The notes: generated by a model from the letters alone, not told the origin. Shown: positions 43,440-54,750, numbered from the stretch's first letter. The stretch: 64,000 nucleotides of DNA from Prorocentrum cordatum (GCA_963575745.1 CAUYUJ010020681.1:1-64000), one strand, 5' to 3'. Numbers and translations: made by a program.

Positions 43440-44935
43440 CGTAGGGCCGGCGAATTTACAAGTTGCGGATGTCTCGAGCGACACGCTTGTTTTTTTCAGA
43501 CTTTGTTGAGGATGTTTCGAACGAAACGTTTGTTTTGTGTTATGCATTGTCCTCTCAGGATTTGTGAAGGATGTCTCGAGCGAGACGCTTGGTTCCACGC
43601 GTCCTCGTCGCCCAGGCGGATGTTTAGAATGAGGAGGTGTTGAGGATGTCTCGATCGAGGTGCTTGTTTGCACGTGTCCAGGTTGGCCAGGCGGATGCCT
43701 AGCATGGGGATGTGTCGAGACTGCCTCGAGAGATTCGCTTGTTTTCACGTGTCCAGGTCGCCCAGGCGGATGTCTAACGTGAAGATGTGTTGAGGATATC
43801 TCGGTCGAGACGTTTGCTTTCACGTGTGCAGGTCGCCAAGGCAGCTGTCTAGAATGAGGAGGTGTTGAACGCGTCCTGAGCGAAACGCTTGTTTTCACGT
43901 GCCCAGGTCACCCAGGCTCGAGCGAACTATTTGTTTTCACGTGTCCAGTTCGCCCAGGCGGATGTCCAGCATGAGAATGTGTTGAGGATGTGTTGAGCGA
44001 AACGTTTGTTTTCACGTGTCCAGGTCGCTCAGGTGGATGTCTAGAATGAGGATTGTGACAGGATTTCTCGAGCGAAACGCTTGTCCCCAGCACGTTCCGT
44101 AGCGCGTCCCCTTGGCACGTCCCGCGGTGCGTCCCCATGGCACGTCCCCTGGCATGTCGCCTGGCGCGTCCCTTGAGACGTTCCGCGGCGCGTCCTCCTG
44201 GCATGTCCCCCTGTCAATTAGCTCTGGGGCAGATACTATGTGTTCAGGCAGCTCGAGCTTAAGATCCAGATCAATTCGGTCAGGAGTCGGATGCAATGGA
44301 GGACTCGATCCGCGACGCTACAGAGCGCAACCGCGGCATGGCACATCGCAAGTCAGCGCGGTGCAGCACAGCGCAGACTCCGGCACGGTACGTCAATATC
44401 AATACAATCAGCATTGTAACCTGGCGCGTTCCTTGGCACGTTCCGTGGGGCGTCCCTCGGCGAGTCCCCCTGGCACGTCGCGTGGCGCGTCCCCTGGCGC
44501 ATTCCGTTGGCACGTTCCGTAGTGCGTCCCCTTGGCACGTCCTAGGGTGCGACCCCATGGCACGTCCCCTGGCACGTCGCCTGGCGCGTCCCTTGGGACG
44601 TTTCGCGGCGCGTCCTCCTGGCGTGTCCCCCTGTCAATTAGCTCTGGGGCAGCTGCTATGTGTTCAGGCAGCTCGAGCCTAAGATCCAGCTCAGTTCGGT
44701 CAGGACTCGGATGCAAAGGAGGACTCGATCCACGACGCTATGGAGCACAACCTCTGCATGGCACATCGCAATCCAGCACCGTGCAGCATAGCACAGCCCT
44801 CGGCACGGTATATCAAGATCGATACATTCATCATTGCATTTGCCCGTCACCCATCAGGTGTCTTTGAAAGCGTTGCCACGCGTTACATTTCTATATTCCT
44901 TTTCGGCTTCGTGGGTCGATCATGTCAGAAGGTCA
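43440..44935. repeat. Composite repeat family E, copy 1
   Basis: Three modules. (1) 43450-44090: about seven diverged tandem units of roughly 88 bp with core GTCTCGAGCGAAACGCTTG and CACGTGTCCAGGTCGCCCAG. (2) 44095-44215 and 44420-44635: about 22-bp units with core GGCACGTCCCCTGGC. (3) An approximately 300-bp module at 44216-44420 and again at 44637-44930, starting AGCTCTGGGGCAG and containing ATGTGTTCAGGCAGCTCGAG and GCACGGTA. Modules 2 and 3 are together duplicated with a period near 420 bp. No coding motif; the ORFs are Arg/Pro-rich artefacts. Confidence 0.7.
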
Positions 44936-46664
44936 CGTGAGAATGAGGTGGTTCGAGGTGGATCGCAAAACATCTTTCGATCAGCGTGGAGCCATGAGTG
45001 GGGGTTTGAGGGTGGGCCCACAGGTAGTTTTATGGCAGGAATGGGGAGACGGGGTTTATCGATACGATCGTATTCGCAGGAGGAGGAGAGGAGGCGATCA
45101 GGTTTGTCTGCTTGCTGGTACTCTATCTAGGCTCGAAATCATCCACACAGCACAGATGGCGACTTCTAGCCATCAGGGGGCTTCACGAATTCCTTCCAGT
45201 GGGTTACCAGCGGGCCGAATCCGTCAAGCATAGGAAAGTATTCCGTATCTGCTTAGAGCGAATTTTGATCGACATGTGCGAGAAAAGGTCAGATAAGAAG
45301 GAGAGATTAGTGCCAGAGAATGTCTCTAAGAACACGAAAGGATGTACAGGTGGTTGTTGAGTCAAGTATGACTGAGAAAGACAGTCCTTCCAGGACATCA
45401 TTTTCGGAGCATGAGAAGACGCCATGTTCGCCGACGGAGGACTATATACACCCGTCTCCACCGCCGCCACCCGAAAGGACGCTTCCGGCGCGACGACCAC
45501 GCCCAAAGCATTTCCCGACGCCGCTTGACCCCCAAAAAAGGTCCAGAACGGTAGGGGCGATGACGCCAGCGGTGGCAGTATTCGTGGGTTGGGCATTTGT
45601 CATACAGGAAGGACGTGTCACCATTGAGCTGGATGGTGCTTGAGTGTAGTATATGTTCTTGAGAAAGGCTCAAGTGTGAGTGCAGCGTGACAACTGAGAG
45701 GTCATATTTCTTTCGCAAACAATGTGTATCGGATCCTATGGCAATCATGCTTCTATGCTCGATGCCATATCGTGTTTTCTTGGCCATCCTGTCGGTCGAT
45801 CAGAGGAGGCACCTCTGAGCTTGTTACCATATTGTAGATTTCGTGGTCATCCTGTTGAATGCAGCAGTTGCTTAGCAGTGTGACAGTTGAGGTGACTCCA
45901 AGTGAATTCTCCTATGATTGAGGCGTCAAGCAGTGATCATATGCGATATTGTCTTGAAGTCGACGACAATAGGCATGCCATGAGCGTATGTCGCCTCAAT
46001 ATTATCGTGCCCACGGGCGTGTGATATCGTACAACTGATGCCTCAGCCATCCTGGCTCTGCAGGTCCAAGGGAGCAGTTTCCATATTGGGTGTTGCGTAT
46101 GTCACTTCAATATTATCGTACCTACGGGCTTGTGAGATAGTACAGTTTAAGCCTCAGCCGCCCTGGCTCGGCAGGTCCAAGGGAACAGGTTTTGACTTTG
46201 ATATTGAAACTATGGAATATTGAGTGTTTTCGGCTTCGTTTTGAGAGCCACGTTGATATTGATGACAGAATTGGTACAGTGACATCGAGTAAGAAGGAAA
46301 GCAGAATGTCCTGCGGCCTCGTTTGGAGAATCGCACATGGGACCAAGAGAAGGACATGCTATTTTGTTGCAGCTTGATGAATAAGAGTATTCGGCGAGGA
46401 TTTCTTTGTCTGGGCCCTCGTTTGGGGTGCCTGGAAGGTATTGATTGGTCTTGGCCTCTGTTGGAATGCCGCATCAGATGCGGCAGGGAAGTCAGCACTA
46501 TAATATTATCGGAGGTTTCCCTTTTTAACGCGACAAGGTGATAATACCTACCGATATCGGTAGGCGCTCTGTTGAGCAATCTTCTCCTCTCCTGCCTCTT
46601 TTTCTCGCTCTGGCTTTCACCATGGCGTGCAATCCTACGCGCTGCCTGGAGCGACGCTGTGGTG
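44936..46664. other. Unassigned, possibly degraded LINE 3' region
   Basis: No gene recognised. Contains a diverged tandem pair of about 107 bp at 45980-46195 (CTCAATATTATCGTGCC and TTCAATATTATCGTACC, each followed by CCTCAGCC...CCTGGCTC...CAGGTCCAAGGGA). The phrase CTCGTTTG recurs at about 46318 and 46418. Confidence 0.35.
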
Positions 46665-46738
46665 GCCTCGTGCCCGAGGCTCCTTGGCCGCCACGCAAAC
46701 ATAACAAATCCAAGGTTGACGGTTGGCCGCCGGCTCCG
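46665..46738 (+). repeat. LINE-type 3' end with tail half
   Basis: GTGGCCTCGTGCCCGAGGCTCCTTGGCC, then CGCAAACATAACAAATCC, then AGGTTGACGG and GGCCGCCGGCTCC. Same order of parts as the main LINE 3' end, and without the left arm of the hairpin. Confidence 0.6.
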
Positions 46739-47350
46739 ATTTGTTACCCCCCGCCGCCCCTCCTCCCCCCACTGTTCCACCCCTCATTGCACTTCCCCCC
46801 GCCATCCCCCACCAGTGTTTCCATCGCAATCCGCCAGATTCTTCTCTCACAATTGTTCCCCGCCGCAGTCCGCCGCCCCTTTCCCCCGCTGCCCCCCCCC
46901 CCCCCCAATGTTTCATCCCGCTCCCTATTGTTTTTTCTCGCCGCTCCCCCTCCTTGTTTGCCCCCCGCCACTGCGCCCCCCGCCGCCTCCCCCATCTTTG
47001 CCCCCCCCCCTTCCCCGCGCTGTTTCCCCATATTGTTTCCCCCTTTCGTTGTCCCCCCCTCGCCATCCGCCCCCGCGCCGCATTGCGTGTTCCCCCGCAA
47101 TTGTGTCACCCCGTCACGCGCCCATTGTTCCCCCCGACTGTCCCCCCCCCGCCGCCCCCCCAATCGTTTCCCTCAGCGATCACCCCGCCTTGTTTCCCCA
47201 ACCATTGTTTCCCCTGCCATCCCTCCCCCCTGTCCCCTCCGCACTGCCCCCGCCCCCAACGTCCGCCCCCCGCCATTCCCCCCGTTGTGTCCCGCGGCGA
47301 ATCCCCTTCCATTGCTTGCCCCCACAATGGTCTCGCGCCCGCCGTCCCCC
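46739..47350. repeat. C-rich degenerate minisatellite
   Basis: The + strand is dominated by C runs (a run of 14 C at about 46892) with a recurring ATTGTTTCCCC core at irregular spacing. All frames on + give Pro-rich ORFs (up to 383 codons), which I consider compositional artefacts. Confidence 0.7.
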
Positions 47351-48065
47351 CCATTGGAGCCATGTGAGGGGGGTATGTTGACGTGGGCGCGGGAATGCCG
47401 TGCGGGCGCACCCACTGGGGTGCCGAAATGGCCGCGAGGGCGCCTATGGGTGGTGCTCTCTGCGGGGCAGGAAACGTGTGAGGGGCGTGCCGAAATGAGC
47501 GCGGGGACGCCATGCGGACGCACCCACTGGGGCCCCAAATGGAAGGGCAGGACACGTGTGAGGGGTAAGGAGGAGAAGGAAGAGGAGGAGGGGGGGAGGA
47601 GTGGGAGAAGGGAGGAGGAGCGGGACGCGCGCGTCAGCATGGGGGCCTGCATTTCTCAAGATGAAAATGGTTTTGCGAACTTCACTTAAGCAGAAAACAA
47701 GCTACACAGCTCTGATCTGCACCGATGGGATTCAGCATGGTGAGAATCATCAATCTGCATCGGTGGAGGCTTGTGGTTCGAGGTATACCAGGATATATCC
47801 CGAGAACATCGGTGGAGTTGTGTGTATGGTAGCTGTTTTCTGTACTAAGCATGAGCAGGTTGAGGAACTTTTTTTTTGCACTTGTAGTGGGTTGTGCTGC
47901 GTCTGCCAGTGAGTTCTAAGGTCGTGGTACCTGCGGGATTGCGCTTCAAACGTTGGGCGGAACTGACTTCGCATCAAATTCGAACAAATACATTCTGCGA
48001 GTTTTCAGCTGATATGGAGGGAATCTCAATCCTCGTAATCTGAGCACACAGTTGCTTGTTCAGAG
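47351..48065. other. Unassigned segment
   Basis: A short duplication (GACGCCATGCGGACGCACCC near 47507 and a GCGGGCGCACCC relative near 47402), a G/A-rich tract at 47570-47630, then about 400 bases of ordinary-looking sequence without a convincing ORF. Confidence 0.35.
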
Positions 48066-48245
48066 CTCTACGAGGGTCCCGGCGGAAACCTGGTTGACGG
48101 TTTACGGCCGGCTCCCAGTACCTCGTAGAGCTCTTCGGCATCGATGAGCTAGAGGAATCCCGGCGCGGGGTGGAGCTAGTTGGCCCACCCGGCCCGGGCG
48201 GACAACGTGGTGACCTTTGCTCGTTTTTTTGGTAACCTGGTTGAC
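48066..48245 (+). repeat. Hairpin tail followed by family B 5' fragment
   Basis: GAGCTCTACGAGGGTCCCGG, the tail to CTCCCAGT at 48118, then directly a B cap (ACCTCGTAGAGCTCTTCGG) and the B body start (GGCGGACAACGTGGTGACC). This is the cleanest tail-to-cap junction in the window and fixes the cassette boundary at T|ACC. Confidence 0.75.
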
Positions 48246-49472
48246 TCAAGACAGGAGTCTGTGGTTGCACATACTGTACACGGTGTTTCGTGTTGGGCGC
48301 GCTGATATTGTATTACTTTTGCCAGTGGAAGTCGTAGACATTGCGAGGGTACTGACCATTGAGAAGTTATTGACCACCACCTGGAGAGGGTCTTTATCAT
48401 TGAAGGATTATTGTTCACCTTTTGAAGCTGCAGACATGGAGAGGTTATTGATCATCGCTGCGTGTTGGATTGGTACTTCCTTGCCCACTGTGATTTCGCA
48501 GATTGTACACGCTGGTGTTGTGGGCCCCCGTTGGTTTCGATGGTGTGGCCTCATGATGTGTTGTGCTCTGCTCAGTTTTTTTACGTGTATATAGTGTGTT
48601 CGGTTGTATTTGCCACGTGTTACCGGATTTAACCTTCGACATTGGAACTCTTGTGGAGGGGAAGTGTCGCGTGCTCTGTGGTCAATCGCGGAGGAGGCGT
48701 TCGGCCTGGATCCGCGGTCGTCTGTGTCGGTGTGTCAGTCGTATCTTTGTCTGTGAAGATCTGGTTAATTGTAACGTGAAACATTTATATTTTCAGTTTG
48801 AAGCATTGTGACTTGTCACTTGGTGCCTCAAAGTTGGTCATGACTTGTGAGTCGTTGGTTACTTGCATGTTGTGATGGATTGTTTGTCTGTGATGCTCTC
48901 TCTCGTTGCTTTTCGCTTCATTTGTAGCGGCGACGTGAGGTGTGTATAGCGGCCTGTTGTGAATCATTGCCGTTTGGCTTGTTACTTTGTGCCTCAAAGG
49001 AGGTTGCTCGTAGCCCTGATCGACAGTGCAGTTGCCTCAAAGCAGGTCGCTTGTATAAGATCGTCGTTTTCTTTTCTTGGCTCATTGGAGCCTGCTCGCT
49101 GCCCCATGAGGGCCTGCATACATCGTGTGTCTGTACTCTGCTCAATTCATGCATGTGGTGATCGGTGCTACTGCTCACTTTTCGGCCTCGTTTGGAGTGC
49201 TTGACGTTGCGTGACTGCGTGACGGGGCCCCTGCTAGTGGGGCCGCAGGTGTTCGATTTCGACATGCCTAAGCCACACTGGCTCGGCACGTGTCATTCTT
49301 GATGCCTGAAGTAGGTCCTTGCCCGCGTCCTCGTTCTGTACTCTTGTACAGCTCAACGAGGGTCGCAGTTTTTCTTGGCTTATTGTGATTTCGCTCGCTG
49401 CCCCATGAGGGCCTGAGTAGCGAGACCGCAAACCGAAAAAAATGGGTTGACGGTTTACCGCCGGCTCCCAGT
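48246..49472 (+). repeat. Probable LINE 3' region ending in tail half
   Basis: No RT motif seen. The last 80 bases (GCCCCATGAGGGCCTGAGTAG...GCAAACCGAAAAAAATGG, then GGTTGACGGTTTACCGCC and GGCTCCCAGT) match the 3' end of the main LINE in layout. The interior has short repeated phrases (ACTTGTGCCTCAAAG-like at about 48820 and 48985, and GCTGCCCCATGAGGGCC twice, at about 49099 and 49398). Confidence 0.5.
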
Positions 49473-49714
49473 CGGTCCCCAGAGTGTTGTGATAGTAGTA
49501 CTGCAGCTACGAACCTGAGAATTTCGGCGAACGCGGCATAACCTGCTACAGGTGCAAAAAAATTGGGCTATCAAAACGATTGGTTCAATATCTTTGAAAT
49601 TTGAAGAACCGACCCCACGTTGTCACATTGTCCGCCCGGGTCGGGTGGGTCAACTTGCCTACCCCGCGCCGGAATGCCTCTAGCTCATCGCTGCCGGAGA
49701 GCTTTACGAGGTAC
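49473..49714 (-). repeat. Family B cassette, inverted, diverged
   Basis: GTGATAGTAGTACTGCAGC, CATAACCTGCTACAGGTGC, GTTGTCACATTGTCCGCC, then a B cap in reverse (CCCCGCGCCGGAATGCCTC...GAGCTTTACGAGGTA). The same body elements appear at 21820-21970. Confidence 0.65.
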
Positions 49715-50330
49715 AAACCTAGGGATGAAGCATGGCCTCTCTTTCCAGAGCGGTTCTATTATCGTGGCGACAGGCCCTTTTGAAGAAGAAACGCCCTTGC
49801 TTGGTACAGTTGGCCCTTTTCGGTCAATGGCGCTGGGCCAAAGAGATCGCCCTCGTCTGTTTCTCACCCGTAGCTCTTGAGTTCCCTGGCAGTCGCTCTC
49901 AGAGGAGCTTCATGAGGAGCTCCCTATCTCGGTGACGGGGGGCTCTCAATCGTTCGTGGACATTGAGACTGAGTTAGTAGAAAGAGAAAGCGAGTCGTTG
50001 GACTGATATTGTAGAGATGAGAGAGCGTGTCAGAGTAGAGCTATCTCAGAATACGTGTCGAATGAGGGATCGTCTTGAAGCTGACACACCTGCCCCCTTG
50101 GAAAAGAGGCGGAATATCTGGGCGATAGCACCTGGAGAGCTCACGGCACGCATGCAGCGCAGAAACTAAATGCTTGCTGGGTCTCAAAAAGAACTCGTGC
50201 TCGGGGTGCGGAGGTTGCGTGGGCGCGTTAAAGAGGCCAGCTGGTCGGCCCCGCTGGAATCATTCCTTGGGTTGTCCTGTTTGAAAAAGCTGGTGGCGAG
50301 AGGTGGTGGGGGTAGCTCTCCTGGACTGCG
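49715..50330 (+). pseudogene. LINE copy 4 fragment (RT-RNase H connector)
   Basis: LSWRQALLKKKRPCLVQLAL and FGQWRWAKEIALVCFSP (49750-49875) align with SRQALLRERKASLVQLF and YKQWMWARDVVSTCFSS of LINE copy 2 (about 38882-38985). ISVTGGSQSFVDIE aligns with ISVVGGSPSFVDVT, and ELSQNTCRMRD...PLEKRR aligns with LSQNTVRVRD...SEKRR. Several frameshifts and stops interrupt it. It has neither the RT core nor the RNase H. It shows that this connector region belongs to a multi-copy family. Confidence 0.7.
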
Positions 50331-50850
50331 CTCTGGGCGTGTTTTCACCCTTGCGACGCCATGGCGCGAACGCGAACGCCATAGACCCCATGCCATGTCA
50401 CGCTTGCTGCGCTCTGGAGCGAAATGGGGCCTGCGTGTTTCCGCGCTTGTTCCATTCTGGGCGTGTTTTCACCCTTGCGACACTCTGGCGCGAATGTGGC
50501 CCCCGTCAGTTTGCACTGGCTGCGCTCTGGGGCAACGGGGGCCCGCGTGTTTTCACGCTTGCTCCGCTCTGTGGCGAAAAGACCCATGCCATTTCTCGCT
50601 TGCTGCGCTCTGGGGCGAAAAGGCCGTGTGCTTTCGCGCTTGTTCCGCTCTGGGTGTGTTTTCACCCTTGCGACGCTCTGGCGCGAACGTGCCCCCCGGT
50701 TAGTTCGCGCTGGCTGCGCTCTGAGGCAACGGGGGCCCGCGTGTTTTCACGTCTGTTCTGCTCTGGGGCGAGAAGGGGCCCACGTGTTTTCACGTTTGTT
50801 CCGCCCTGGCGCGAGGAGGGGCCCACGCGCTTTCGCCCTTGTTCCGTCTT
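50330..50850. repeat. 45-bp minisatellite
   Basis: About eleven diverged units with core GCTCTGGGGCGAAAAGG...GTGTTTTCACGCTTGTTCC. The best-kept adjacent pair near 50757-50846 has a 45-base period. As 45 is a multiple of three, the ORFs here (up to 319 codons) stay open without being genes. Confidence 0.75.
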
Positions 50851-50866
50851 CGCGCGCAGGTGGCCA

Positions 50867-50887
50867 TTTTTTTTTTTTTTTTTTTTT
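50867..50887. repeat. T(21) run
   Basis: An uninterrupted T homopolymer between the 45-bp array and family E copy 2. Confidence 0.9.
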
Positions 50888-50929
50888 GTTCTCTCGTTTC
50901 CGCTCGTGCTGCGCGTCGCCCAGAGGGGA

Positions 50930-51740
50930 TCTTGAACGCGTGTCTTCTTGGGGGTGTGTCGAGCGGAGCGCGGGTCTTTGCGTGCCCATGCCGCGCCAGC
51001 GGATCACTTGCACGAGCATGTGCCGAGGACGTCTCGGGCGAGCCGCTCGCTCTGCAACGTCTGTCGAGGACGTCTCGAGCGAGGTCCTCGCCTGCAGCGA
51101 CGGGCTCCTTCTGCAGGATGTGTCGATGATGTCTCTCGCGCACCGCTGGTTTTGCCATTGTTTGGGGATGTGTCGAGCGGGGGCCTTGTCGTCGTCTCGG
51201 CGCTTTTCGTTTCGTTTCGGGTCGGACTCGCCCCTTGATCGGACTATTTCGGAACTGAAGTGGATGTTGACTTCGAGCTGGTTGGACGCGCTGCGTGTTT
51301 CTCCCCCGCTTGTCGTGGTCGCGCTCGGTTCGCTCGTGCGCGGAATGGAGCGTTTTGGGCGATGGCTTCGGAAACGAATCTGATCTTGAGATCGAGCTGG
51401 TCGAGCGCCCCGCGCGCCTCGACTACAAGCCAGAACTATGCGTTCAGGCAGTTCGGACTTAAAGTCGACATCAGTTCGGCCACGATGTTGACGCCAAAGA
51501 CGGCTTGATCCACAGTGCAGTAGGGCGCGGCACGGTTCGACGCGGCGTGTCACGCTGATCGAGCACAGCACGGCACAGCCCGGCGCAATACAGCACAGCC
51601 CGTGGTACCGTACATCACGATCGTTACCTTGAGCATTGTATTTGCCCGTCGCCCAAGCTAGACGTCTTGGAACTGATGCCATGCATCACATTTGTATATC
51701 CGTCTCCTGGGTTCGTGGGTCGATCATGTTGGTCTGCGAT
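50930..51740. repeat. Composite repeat family E, copy 2
   Basis: The first module is in diverged form (GAGGACGTCTCGGGCGAGCC, GAGGACGTCTCGAGCGAGG, 50950-51200). The ~300-bp module is at about 51428-51740 (ATGCGTTCAGGCAGTTCGGA ... GTGGGTCGATCATGT). The middle minisatellite is not evident here. Confidence 0.55.
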
Positions 51741-51895
51741 GGCGGCGGTGGCTGTCTGGCCGTTTCTCCGCTCGGTGCCACTACGGGGGCGCAGCGGACT
51801 GTCAGTCTGTCCTGCACTTTGCGTTGTCTGTTTTGCTCGCTCCTTATCAAGCGCGTGTTCCGTGCTGTTGTTCACTTCCCCTTTTCTCACCACCC

Positions 51896-52045
51896 ACCAA
51901 ACCACCCCAACCCAACCCGAAGGCCTCAATTTGCCCTCCATTTCCAGTGGGGGGGGGTCGGGGAACATTGAAAAAAACACATATGGAACCCGTACCCCCC
52001 CCAACCCGAAAGTCGAGTCTTCGGGTTGGGTTGGGGTTGTCTGGT
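51896..52045. mobile_element. MITE-like or foldback inverted repeat
   Basis: The left arm at 51896-51922 (ACCAAACCACCCCAACCC...) and the right arm at 52019-52045 (...GGGTTGGGGTTGTCTGGT) are inverted copies with 25 of 27 positions matching, around about 96 bases of spacer. No ORF. I could not identify a target-site duplication. Confidence 0.55.
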
Positions 52046-52204
52046 AGGCAGTCATTTTCCTCTCGGCCGCTCCGCGTCGCCCCGCCAGTCGGCTGGTCTG
52101 GCATCCTGGCAGGTTTTTTCCCTGGCATGGCGCCAGCCCAGGGCTTTCTTTTAGAGGTCTCACCCCGGGGGCGAGGCTCTGTCAGCGCCCGCAGGGGGGA
52201 GCTC

Positions 52205-52325
52205 CGCGCCCCATGCACGGGGGGGGGGGGAGGGAGGGAGGGCGGTGGGCGGAGGGAGCTCGGGAGGGCGGAGGACGGAAGACGGAGGTCTGGAGGGAGG
52301 GGGCGAGGGGGAGGGCGCGATGCTT
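52205..52325. repeat. G-rich purine tract
   Basis: Runs of G with GGAGGGAGGG and GGCGAGGGGGAGGGCG, potentially G-quadruplex forming on the + strand. Confidence 0.6.
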
Positions 52326-52499
52326 CATGAGAGCCACTGCGCTCAAGGCCTCGGGGCTTGCTCGAGCGCGGGCCGGCGAAGTTATTGTCTGTTAAATTTT
52401 GTGATAAAGGACGAGGTCGAGACGGGCCAGCCTTTGGGGATATCCCGAGCGAAGCGCTGGCTTTTGGAATTCCGATCGATCAAGCAGCGGGTGAAGTAA

Positions 52500-53100
52500 G
52501 CGTTTTCGTTTGTCGCGGATGTCTCGAACGAAACGCTTATCTTTCCACAAATTGTTGAGGATGTCTCCAGCGAAACGCTTGTTTTGGAGACTTCCAGGAA
52601 CCTGGGCGCCCTTGGATGCCCCAGGGGGCCCTGGGAGAGCAGACGCAGGGATCGTGACCCTGGGAGCGTGGGCGCAGCTGAGTTTACCAGGGATCGATGC
52701 CCAGGTAGAGCAGACGCAGCGTAGTTTACGATGGATCGTGGCCCTGGGAGCGCGGACGCAGCGTAATTTCGAGGGATCGTGGCCCTTGGATCACGGCCGC
52801 AGTGTGGTTTACGATGGATCGGGGCAGCTACTATGTGCTCAGGCAGCTTGAGCTTTCGATCCATATCAGTTCGGTTGAGGTCTCGGATGCAAAGAGGGAC
52901 TCGATCCATAACGCCATAGAGCACAATCTCGGCATGGCACATCGCAATTCAGGACGGCGCAGCACAGCACAGCCCTTGGCACTGTACGTTAACACTGATA
53001 CACTCAGCATTGCATGTGCCCGTCGCCCAATCAGGTGTTTTGAAAGCGTTGCCATACCTTACGTCTCTGTATTCCTTTCCGGGTTTTGGGTCGACCTGCT
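52500..53100. repeat. Composite repeat family E, copy 3 (most complete)
   Basis: Two units of the first module (GATGTCTCGAACGAAACGC at about 52519, GATGTCTCCAGCGAAACGC at about 52560), then about four 42-bp units (GGATCGTGGCCCTGGGAGC, 52649-52815), then the ~300-bp module (GGGGCAGCTACTATGTGCTC to GGGTTTTGGGTCGACC, 52816-53095). Confidence 0.7.
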
Positions 53101-53109
53101 TCCGCTGGC

Positions 53110-53865
53110 TATCGTTGCTAGCTCGATGGTTCAGTGGCAATTTGCACCAGACTGCTCGCGCTTCAGTCCACCTTGAGTCGAGCTCGCCCGGACGTGCTTC
53201 ACGTTTTCCTTGCCGCTTCACGCTCGCTGGGTTCTTGTCTTTCCCACGCCCCATCCCAGCATGTCACTTATTGGCATTTCTTTCACTGCATCTTCGATTA
53301 TGCTTGATCGCAGATAGCACATACGTGTTTTGCTCGCGCCAGAGGACCCTCTGCGCCGCTGGCTTTGATGTGGGCGTTGGTGGTTCTGCGGCAATAAAAA
53401 CCAGACTGCGCGTGCTTCAGTCCACTTTGAGTCGAGGTCGCCCGGATGTGCTCCACGTTTTCCTGCCCGCTTCACGCTCGCTGGGTTCTTGCTTTTCCCA
53501 CGCCCCATCCCAGAATGTCGGTTATTGGCATCTCTTTCACTGCGTCTTCGACTATGCTCGATCGCAATTGGCACTCACATATTTTGCCCGCGCCAGAGGA
53601 CCCTCTGCGCTGCTGGCTTTGACGTGGGCGTGGGTGGTTCTGTGGCGAAAAGCACCAGACTGCTCGCGCTTCAGTTCACCTTGAGTCGAGCTCGCTCGGG
53701 CGTGCTCCTTAGTTTACTGGCCGCCGGGTTGCATTCGTTCCCGCCCACCACCCATCCCTGAACGTCAGCGATTGACGTTTCTTTCGCTGCGTTTTCGACT
53801 CTGCTCAATCGCAATTTGCACTTCCATCTGCTACCCGCGCCTGAGGACCCACTGCGCCGCTGACT
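53110..53865. repeat. 254-bp tandem repeat, about three copies
   Basis: CTTCAGTCCACCTTGAGTCG occurs at 53161, 53415 and 53669, so the period is exactly 254 both times. Each unit includes TTCACGCTCGCTGGGTTC-like sequence and CGCGCCAGAGGACC. Copies are about 80-90 percent alike by eye. Confidence 0.85.
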
Positions 53866-54493
53866 TGCGTGCGTGCGTGCGTGCGTTTGCCTGTGGGTGT
53901 TTGCGTGGCCGCGTCTTTGCTTGGCGGACGTGTTTTTGAGCATGTGTGTTGTTGTGTGCGGGCGTGCGCGAAGCTGCATGGCAATTCAGGGGTTGGACGC
54001 CGCGATTCTGACGCCGTCTTAGTTCTCCAAGAGTGGTTGTCAGGGTTTCCATGAAATGCTGCTGGAAGGTGCCACGAACGGGGAGGCCCTGCCTGCGGGC
54101 TGTGGCCGTCTAGGTCTGCGAGCGAACCTGCGCAGCCTTGCTTGGGAGCTGCTTAGGTGCTGCCCATTTGCTTAGGAGACGCCGGCTAGGAGCTGCCCTG
54201 GGGCTGCGCGCGATCCTTGGAAGCGCTGTCTAGGAGCACTACAAACCCCCCTTGCCGCGTGCGTATTGGGAACGAATTGGGGAGCGCTTCCCAGGCCAGC
54301 TTCGGGTTCAAGCAAGGCTCGGCAAGGTTGCTTGACTGGCAGCCGTGTGGGTATCTGGTCTAGCCCTGCCTGCTGACGTTTTACTCTGAGATTGCCCTTG
54401 GGAGAGCGAAGGAGGTTTCAAACAAGAAGCCAGCAGGCAGGTCTAGGCAAGCTTCTTCTCCACTGCTGCCGTTCAGGATTGCTGCGGGTCTAG
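53866..54493. other. Unassigned segment
   Basis: Starts with a small GCGT run (53863-53885). The rest is GC-rich with short repeated phrases such as GGGAGCTGCTTAGG and GGAGCTGCCCTGGGG. No gene recognised. Confidence 0.3.
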
Positions 54494-54505
54494 TTTTTTT
54501 TTTTT

Positions 54506-54549
<44 letters not shown>
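54494..54549. repeat. T(17) followed by (GT)19-20
   Basis: T at 54494-54510, then alternating GT to 54549. On the complement this is a CA microsatellite. It gives spurious Cys/Val ORFs. Confidence 0.95.
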
Positions 54550-54551
<2 letters not shown>

Positions 54552-54634
54552 GCGATTTTTGATTGTTTTTTTCTCCCTTCCCCCCCCCTCAACTCGTTCC
54601 CAATGCGCGTGCCGTTGCCCTTTGCGAAACTCTT

Positions 54635-54750
54635 CTCAGGCTCGTGGAGAGCTCCAAGGCAACTCTCAGGCAGCTCTTCCTATACTCGTGGAGAGCTCCA
54701 AGGCAACTCTTAGGCAGCTCTTCCTATACTCGTGGGGAGGTCCTAGGCAG
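54635..54750. repeat. 47-bp tandem repeat
   Basis: CTCGTGGAGAGCTCCAAGGC occurs at about 54641 and 54688, and a third partial unit (CTCGTGGGGAGGTCCTAGGC) at about 54735. Confidence 0.75.

Noticed and set aside
46538-47689. 383-codon Pro-rich ORF
   Set aside because: Lies in C-run DNA; all + frames are open there, so openness carries no information.
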